DNA of 10,743 nucleotides from the NCBI GenBank assembly GCA_007127425.1, contig SKZJ01000039.1:1-10743 (forward strand), read 5' to 3'. A program made the translations under genes and the position numbers. Under the pieces are notes generated by a model. It was given only the letters and a program-made list of their open reading frames with translations. It was not told the DNA's origin and did no database searches. Positions 6,117-10,743 of the stretch are shown here, in pieces. Position 1 is the stretch's first letter. Each line of letters opens with the position of its first letter. This DNA comes from Wenzhouxiangella sp. (GTDB lineage: Bacteria > Pseudomonadota > Gammaproteobacteria > Xanthomonadales > Wenzhouxiangellaceae).

Positions 6117-9100
6117 TCAAGGTCGAAGCTGCTTTTTGAACGTTGACGAATCGACCGGGCGGCCATACAGAAATCCCTGCGCCAGGTTGCATCCATGTTC
6201 ACGCAGAATTGCGAGTTGATCCGCGGTTTCGACGCCCTCGGCCACAACAACAAGCTGCATGCTCTGAGCCAGGGCCAGGCATGCGATGACAAGGTCCCGG
6301 TCTCGGTTATCGTTTGAAATGCCACTTACGAAACTCCGATCAATTTTAAGCACATCGAATGGAAAACGGCGCAGGTAACTCAAGGATGCGTAGCCGGTAC
6401 CAAAGTCATCCATTGCAATACTCACGCCGAGACCATGGAGCTCGCTCAGAATGGTTCTGGTCTGCGCACTACCATCCAGGAGCACACTTTCAGTGATTTC
6501 TACCTGTAATGCCTGCGCTGGCAAATTCCTCGATTGCAGCATTTCATTGACTCGTCGCGCGAATTCCGGATCTCGAAACTGCTGTGGAGAAACGTTGACC
6601 GAAACACGAAAATTAGGGTTAAGCAATCGGCAGTCAGCAGCCTCTTGTAAGGCCCGGTCTAAGACAAAGTCTCCCAGGCTACCAATCAGACCAGTTTGTT
6701 CCGCGATGGAAATGAATTCGTCAGGATCGACATTCCCAAGAGCCGGATTATGCCACCGGACCAATGCCTCACCGGCTACGATCCTATCGTTTGCCAGGTC
6801 GATTATCGGCTGAAGCTCCAACTTGATCTCGTTTCGTTCCAGGGCGCCGCGCAGGTTCTCCTCGATGCTGAGGCGGCGCTTGACATTGTGATTCATAGTT
6901 TCGGTGAAAAAATAATAAATATTGCGCCCCTGAGTCTTTGATTCGTACATTGCAATGTCGGCATTACGAATCAGATCTTGGGCGTTATCGCCATCTGTGG
7001 GCGCTATGGCAATGCCAATACTTGCGGTAAGCATAAGCTCTCTATCCCTGAGATAGAATGGAGACCAGAAAATCTGGAGTAGATTCTCAGTTATACGCTG
7101 AACGTCCACGGCGTTTCTTAATCCGCCCAGAAGAATTAGAAATTCATCACCTCCGAACCGGGCGACCGTATCTTGCTCCCGGACATTTTCCAACAAGCGA
7201 CGGCCTGCCTCGTTGAGCAATTCATCGCCAGCTTCATGGCCGAAGTTATCGTTGACCTTTTTGAAATGGTCCAGATCCAGGAACAGGACAGCTGTCTGAT
7301 CACCGGTGCGGTGTGATGCCTTGAGTAGCTGATTGAGACGGTCGATGGCCAGTACGCGATTGGGCAGGTCAGTCACGGAATCGTGATGAGCCATATGATG
7401 CAAACGGCGCTCAGCCTCCCGTTGTTGAGTTATGTCACGTAGCGTTCCTGTGCATCCAGATACCGCTTTGTCATGATTTCTAGTGATCCGAAGATTGGCT
7501 TCCAACCAGCGCAAACGTCCCTGTCTGGACAGAAAACCCAGTTCGATCTTTGTAACAGCCCTGTTGCCAAGCATGAGGCTTGAGAATGCGCGTTCACTGC
7601 TCGCCCGATCACTGGACTGGATAAACTCATAAAATGGCCTACCAAGAGAGTCATCAATCTTGTGACCGGTGATCTCTTCCCATGCAGGATTAAGAAAGAG
7701 CCATCGTCCTTTCTCATCCATTCGAAATACCACTTCATGAACGTGATCGACTACCGAACGATAGCGAGCCTCACTCTCCGCAATTTTTTCTTCGATCAGC
7801 TTGCGCTCGGTAATGTCCTGGGAATAACCATACAGACGAGACGCGGATTCGGGCTCGCCGTCTAGTTCCGCATGCACCTTGATCCACCTCATCTCGCCGG
7901 TGTCCGCCCTGTGGCCACGATGCTCAATATCAAAGGGGTGCCCGGTTTGCAAAGTATGCTCAAGTCGTGAATACACTTCCGGAAGGTCATCTCGATGAAA
8001 GAGAGCAAATACTTGCTCTCGGTCCAGGTGCTCGTCATAAAGCCCACTGATACGCTGCCACTGACGCGAAGCTCGGAAGACATCGTCGGCAATGTGCCAT
8101 TCCCAACCTCCCAGGTTCGCCAGTTCCTCCGCACGAGAGCGCAATAACTCGGCATCGCGCAGTGCTTGATCCGATCTGTCGCGCTTTACGACCGCGCCAA
8201 TAATTTCACACAATACTTGGAGAAGCCAGATTTCCTGATTGCTCCAGGTCCTTCGGCGCCGCACCGAATCGAGGCCGATAAAGCCATAGGGCTCACCTTC
8301 GAGCATGATCGGCGCCAGGATCAGTGACTCGATGTCTTCTTCCTCAAACACGGCCCTGTCTTTGGCCCAATCCGGGCCAAGTTCGGAAATGCAAGGCACA
8401 TGCATGACCTGTTTATTTTCCATCAGCTGGACAACCATGGGGACCGCTTCACGCGGCAAATTCTGGAGATTCTCGATTTCCGGCGTGATGCCCGCTGCGC
8501 ACCATTCGTGAGTATTGGACATCAATTGCCGGTTGCTTTTGAATTGAAACAGATAGCTCCTGTCAACCTCGCAGTACGCACCAATACGGCCCAGGGTCTT
8601 GTTGATCAATTCATCGGCCTGTGCGCTGTCTGAGCCAACAAAATCTTTGGAGGTATCCACGAGAATACGTTGAAGGCCGGAGACATACTCCAGAGTCGAT
8701 TCAGCTCGTACCCTGTCGGTAATGTCGATACCGAGTCCGGTCAGGAAGTGCTCATCGCCGAGCCTGATGCGGTGACCTATGAAATGAAAATCGCCGACTG
8801 TGCCGCTCTTTCCCCGCAAGCGTGCCTCAACAGTTGTCCGGCCAGTTCTGAATGCCTTGTCGATGGCGTGACGAAGGGATGGTTGATCAGTTTCGTTGAA
8901 AAATTCGAGTGGATGCATGCGGCTGATTTCTTCCCCAGAATAGCCAGTAATGTCTTCCAAACTCTTGTTCCACTGAAGCATCCGTCCCGATAGGTCAAAA
9001 AGATAGAATACACCCGGCAGCGCGTTGATCACTCCTGCAGAGAAATCAGTCTGCCAACGCTGGCGTGCTTCGGTACGGCGACGCTCACTCACGTCGCGGA

Positions 9101-9479
9101 TCGAGGCGCACGCCAGCAGCCCGTTTTTATCCTCGAAGGGACTCAGGCTGATTTCGATGGGGAATTCCGAGCCATCCTTGTGTTTGCCCCATAACTCTCC
9201 GTGTTTACCCATCGGGCGAGTCGAAGGGTCGTTAAAAAAATTGGTACGGTGACCGGCATGCACTGCACTCAACCGATCAGGTACCAGCTTTTCAACCAGC
9301 TTGCCGGCAAGTTCCTCATGCTGATATCCGAAAAGCGTGTCTACCTGGCGGTTGGCAAAAACGATGCGACCGTCGCTGCCGACGATAATGATGGCATCCG
9401 GGAGGCTGTCAAAGACAGTATCAAATTTCTCACTACTGTCATCAAGCGGCATGCCGCTTGCGGTTATTCGGGAACCCAT
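6117..9479 (-). CDS. Cytoplasmic PAS-PAS-GAF-PAS-PAS-GGDEF-EAL c-di-GMP enzyme
   Basis: This 1120-residue protein has no membrane segment. Domains in order: PAS (about 20-135), PAS (145-258), GAF (265-435), PAS (455-558), PAS (565-690), GGDEF (695-855) and EAL (870-1115). The cyclase site GGDEF (776-780) is intact, with an RxxD inhibitory site (REQD, 767-770) five residues before it. The phosphodiesterase site is also complete by eye: EALVRW (904-909), VNVSPQQF, EITES, DDFGTGYASL, a Lys in LKIDRS, AEGVE and QGFLYGRPV. Both c-di-GMP synthesis and breakdown are therefore possible, set by signals at the PAS and GAF domains; the EAL activity may dominate, as in many such hybrids. ATG 9479 is preferred over the adjacent TTG 9482 because ATG is stronger and only one codon differs; the Shine-Dalgarno is poor. 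The gene ends 30 bases from the converging cyclase pseudogene. No heme- or flavin-binding signature was recognised in the PAS domains, so ligands are unknown. Confidence 0.93.
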   Translation of the reverse strand: MGSRITASGMPLDDSSEKFDTVFDSLPDAIIIVGSDGRIVFANRQVDTLFGYQHEELAGKLVEKLVPDRLSAVHAGHRTNFFNDPSTRPMGKHGELWGKHKDGSEFPIEISLSPFEDKNGLLACASIRDVSERRRTEARQRWQTDFSAGVINALPGVFYLFDLSGRMLQWNKSLEDITGYSGEEISRMHPLEFFNETDQPSLRHAIDKAFRTGRTTVEARLRGKSGTVGDFHFIGHRIRLGDEHFLTGLGIDITDRVRAESTLEYVSGLQRILVDTSKDFVGSDSAQADELINKTLGRIGAYCEVDRSYLFQFKSNRQLMSNTHEWCAAGITPEIENLQNLPREAVPMVVQLMENKQVMHVPCISELGPDWAKDRAVFEEEDIESLILAPIMLEGEPYGFIGLDSVRRRRTWSNQEIWLLQVLCEIIGAVVKRDRSDQALRDAELLRSRAEELANLGGWEWHIADDVFRASRQWQRISGLYDEHLDREQVFALFHRDDLPEVYSRLEHTLQTGHPFDIEHRGHRADTGEMRWIKVHAELDGEPESASRLYGYSQDITERKLIEEKIAESEARYRSVVDHVHEVVFRMDEKGRWLFLNPAWEEITGHKIDDSLGRPFYEFIQSSDRASSERAFSSLMLGNRAVTKIELGFLSRQGRLRWLEANLRITRNHDKAVSGCTGTLRDITQQREAERRLHHMAHHDSVTDLPNRVLAIDRLNQLLKASHRTGDQTAVLFLDLDHFKKVNDNFGHEAGDELLNEAGRRLLENVREQDTVARFGGDEFLILLGGLRNAVDVQRITENLLQIFWSPFYLRDRELMLTASIGIAIAPTDGDNAQDLIRNADIAMYESKTQGRNIYYFFTETMNHNVKRRLSIEENLRGALERNEIKLELQPIIDLANDRIVAGEALVRWHNPALGNVDPDEFISIAEQTGLIGSLGDFVLDRALQEAADCRLLNPNFRVSVNVSPQQFRDPEFARRVNEMLQSRNLPAQALQVEITESVLLDGSAQTRTILSELHGLGVSIAMDDFGTGYASLSYLRRFPFDVLKIDRSFVSGISNDNRDRDLVIACLALAQSMQLVVVAEGVETADQLAILREHGCNLAQGFLYGRPVDSSTFKKQLRP

Positions 9480-9547
9480 CAACTTCTAAGCCTGCACTTA
9501 TACACCACTATCCCTTTGATTCTGTGCAACCGTTCCCCTTCTGAGGC

Positions 9548-9576
9548 AGTATATCGAATCGGATAGAAGATCACAA
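9548..9576 (-). promoter_or_regulatory. Promoter of the PAS/GAF/GGDEF/EAL gene
   Basis: The minus strand reads TTGTGA (4 of 6), 17 bases, TATACT (5 of 6), with a predicted start near 9541 and a leader of about 60 bases to the ATG at 9479. It is the best sigma70-type match in the window. Confidence 0.5.
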
Positions 9577-9591
9577 AAGCAGAAACAATAT

Positions 9592-9603
9592 CCGACCGGT
9601 CGG
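9592..9603. promoter_or_regulatory. Perfect 12-base palindrome upstream of the GGDEF-EAL promoter
   Basis: CCGACCGGTCGG is a perfect palindrome centred about 56 bases upstream of the predicted transcription start of the c-di-GMP enzyme gene. Operators of several TetR-family repressors (for example NemR-like) share a GACC...GGTC core. No TetR-family gene is in the window, so the regulator, if any, is elsewhere. Confidence 0.3.
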
Positions 9604-9838
9604 TGACGTTCGTGCTGACCAGCATCCATTTCCAGGTTGCTTGCCAGGCCTCCGGGTTGCAATGCCCCCGCCTGCCATTCCCGTCAAACCGATAAGGAGA
9701 GGGGTCATAGGTGGGCACCGTCAGTCACATAACGGACTGATAGCATGTGGCAATTCGGTCTGGCTCTCAGAGCATCACCGTGTGATGGTATTAAGTGCTC
9801 GTTGCCCCGGCAGTGCATGCGGTCAAGTCGCAAGTTGT

Positions 9839-10523
9839 TCAGATGCCCTTTGCTCCCTTGACCAAACTTGCCGCACTACGAGCGATGGTGCCCAGGATAT
9901 AAAGTCTGATTGAAATCGCCAGAATATCGGCCATCATCCGGATGCGACGAAGCAGACCGAGCGCAATCCCGTACTTTCGTTCCTTGACCCGGTGTACCGT
10001 CCCCGTCACAAGCTCGAAGCCCATGCCCCGCTCGAACTGTTTCGCGGTGTTGTTCAGGGCAATCTCTATCTGGAACCGCTTCCTGTGCTTGCACGGCACG
10101 GCATCCCAAAGCCTTCGCGTGACGGCGCGCTCGCCGCCGATGATCGGAAACAGCCGCAAAAGCCGGTTGAGCCAGATTGTCTTGCGTGCCCGCAAGCCGA
10201 CGTACATTTCAAAGCGGCCGTCGATGACCGGCCGCATAATGCGCGACAGCGACTCGGTCGTCTGGCCGGTCACGTCGGCATCCATGAACAGGATGATGTC
10301 GTGCCTTGCTGCCCGCACACCGGCCTCGAGTGCCTGGGCCTTGCCGTGGTTGTAGTCCAGTGGCACGATCCGGGCGCTCGCTCTTTCGGCGGCACTCGCG
10401 GTACCGTCGGTGGACCCGTCGTCGACCACAATCACTTCCAGGATATCGGGGGGCGATGGCACTCGAGACCACTGCGCCGACCGTGGCCGCTTCGTTGAAT
10501 GCCGGAATTACTGCTGAGACCAT
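9839..10523 (-). pseudogene. Family 2 glycosyltransferase, frameshifted at a C6 tract
   Basis: The gene encodes a GT2 (GT-A fold) glycosyltransferase that would move a sugar from a nucleotide- or lipid-linked donor, probably for a cell-surface glycan or glycolipid. Two frames are needed to read it. The first starts at ATG 10523 with VSAVIPAFNEAATVGAVVSS, the typical first strand and nucleotide-binding loop. The second carries VIVVDDGSTDGT, the GKAQALEAG helix, the DxD motif in FMDADV, and the remainder to TGA at 9839-9841. The switch falls at a run of six Cs on the coding strand (10448-10453); removing one C would give a continuous protein of about 227 residues. The second frame alone opens at ATG 10462 but lacks the first strand, so it should not fold normally. 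Its start lies inside the small membrane-protein gene (16-base overlap), suggesting one operon. It could be a true mutation, a phase-variable switch, or a sequencing error. The substrate cannot be told. Confidence 0.8.
10448..10453 (-). repeat. Six-base C homopolymer at the glycosyltransferase frameshift
   Basis: The coding strand has six consecutive Cs exactly where the reading frame must shift by one base. Five Cs would restore the frame. Short tracts like this are prone to slipped-strand mispairing and to sequencing indels. Confidence 0.75.
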
Positions 10524-10723
10524 TGTCGTTTCAGTACCCGGCCGGAAATGAGAAAGATCGATACAGCGACCCCCACGAAGACGAGGAATGCGATCTCCAT
10601 GTTGTGGACCACGTCGACCATGCGTTGGGTCGTCCCGATCACTGAATAGGCGATCACCACCAGTACACCGGTGACTGCCAGGACACCCAGCGTGTTGGCA
10701 ATGAAGTATCTGCCAAGCGGCAT
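10508..10723 (-). CDS. Small membrane protein with two predicted helices
   Basis: This 71-residue protein is not recognised as a named family. Two hydrophobic stretches stand out, around residues 10-30 (TLGVLAVTGVLVVIAYSVIG) and 43-62 (IAFLVFVGVAVSIFLISG), joined by a short polar loop with TTQRMVDVVHNME, and followed by a basic tail (RVLKRQWSQQ). This suggests an integral inner-membrane protein with the basic tail in the cytoplasm. The start at ATG 10723 has an AGGTG-like sequence upstream. Its 3' end overlaps the glycosyltransferase start by 16 bases, which points to translational coupling and a shared role, perhaps anchoring the enzyme or acting in the same surface-glycan pathway. The gene lies near the window edge, so upstream neighbours are unseen. 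The overlap and clear helices make it credible despite its size. Confidence 0.6.
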   Translation of the reverse strand: MPLGRYFIANTLGVLAVTGVLVVIAYSVIGTTQRMVDVVHNMEIAFLVFVGVAVSIFLISGRVLKRQWSQQ

Positions 10724-10743
10724 GTCGTGGACACCTGAAAGGA

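Larger units (their letters stand above)
9480..9838. other. Intergenic region upstream of the c-di-GMP enzyme gene
   Basis: This 359-base region lies between the glycosyltransferase stop and the c-di-GMP enzyme start. It holds the promoter at 9548-9576, the palindrome at 9592-9603 and a small hairpin CATCAC-CGT-GTGATG at 9773-9787 that lacks a T run. A 79-codon minus-strand frame (9718-9479, GTG start) runs into the enzyme start as TGATG, but it has no family resemblance and covers the promoter, so I do not call it a gene. Confidence 0.5.

Noticed and set aside
9479..9718. 79-codon minus-strand frame with GTG start whose stop overlaps the GGDEF-EAL start as TGATG
   Set aside because: The overlap looks like translational coupling, but there is no convincing Shine-Dalgarno, no family resemblance, no clear coding bias, and the frame covers the good promoter at 9548-9576 and the palindrome.
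9694..9740. AAGGAG followed by a GTG at 9711 as a small plus-strand gene
   Set aside because: The frame is only nine codons long before TGA; a chance Shine-Dalgarno match is more likely.
9773..9787. CATCAC-CGT-GTGATG hairpin as an intrinsic terminator for the glycosyltransferase
   Set aside because: The 6-base stem is not GC-rich and no T run follows on the minus strand.
9839..10462. Glycosyltransferase as an intact 207-residue gene starting at ATG 10462
   Set aside because: This start lacks the first GT-A strand and nucleotide-binding loop, which are present in the other frame immediately upstream.

Overview
The window looks like a chromosomal segment of a free-living proteobacterium, most likely a gammaproteobacterium. 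This is inferred from the gene families (BLUF photoreceptor, dCache/HAMP/GGDEF and PAS/GAF/GGDEF/EAL proteins, MglA-like GTPase) and not from any marker gene. The first 1.3 kb looks GC-richer than the roughly 1.5-5 kb stretch; I judged this by eye and did not calculate it.

Layout. (1) 1-1310, + strand: the 3' end of a class I-type HMG-CoA reductase, then an exported peroxiredoxin-like protein. (2) 1512-3670, - strand: a compact four-gene cluster, transcribed in the order roadblock protein, BLUF protein with a C-terminal extension, small GTPase, second roadblock protein. (3) 3671-4424: about 750 bases without a convincing gene, holding the likely promoters of the two flanking units. (4) 4425-6086, + strand: a membrane diguanylate cyclase gene (dCache-TM-HAMP-GGDEF) that keeps one reading frame throughout but has three in-frame stop codons. 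(5) 6117-9479, - strand: an intact 1120-residue PAS-PAS-GAF-PAS-PAS-GGDEF-EAL protein, converging on the pseudogene. (6) 9480-9838: an intergenic region with a good promoter and a 12-base palindrome. (7) 9839-10723, - strand: a family 2 glycosyltransferase frameshifted at a six-base C tract, overlapped by a small two-helix membrane protein.

The most interesting unit is the BLUF/roadblock/GTPase cluster. Its order resembles the Streptomyces conservon (roadblock, DUF742-type protein, GTPase), but a flavin blue-light sensor with a helix-turn-helix-like tail occupies the middle position. I infer a light-controlled MglA-type GTPase switch. It lies beside a dead cyclase and a large intact c-di-GMP enzyme, so light, GTPase state and c-di-GMP could feed into a shared output such as motility or surface attachment. 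The sequence supports the parts list; the wiring between the parts is inference.
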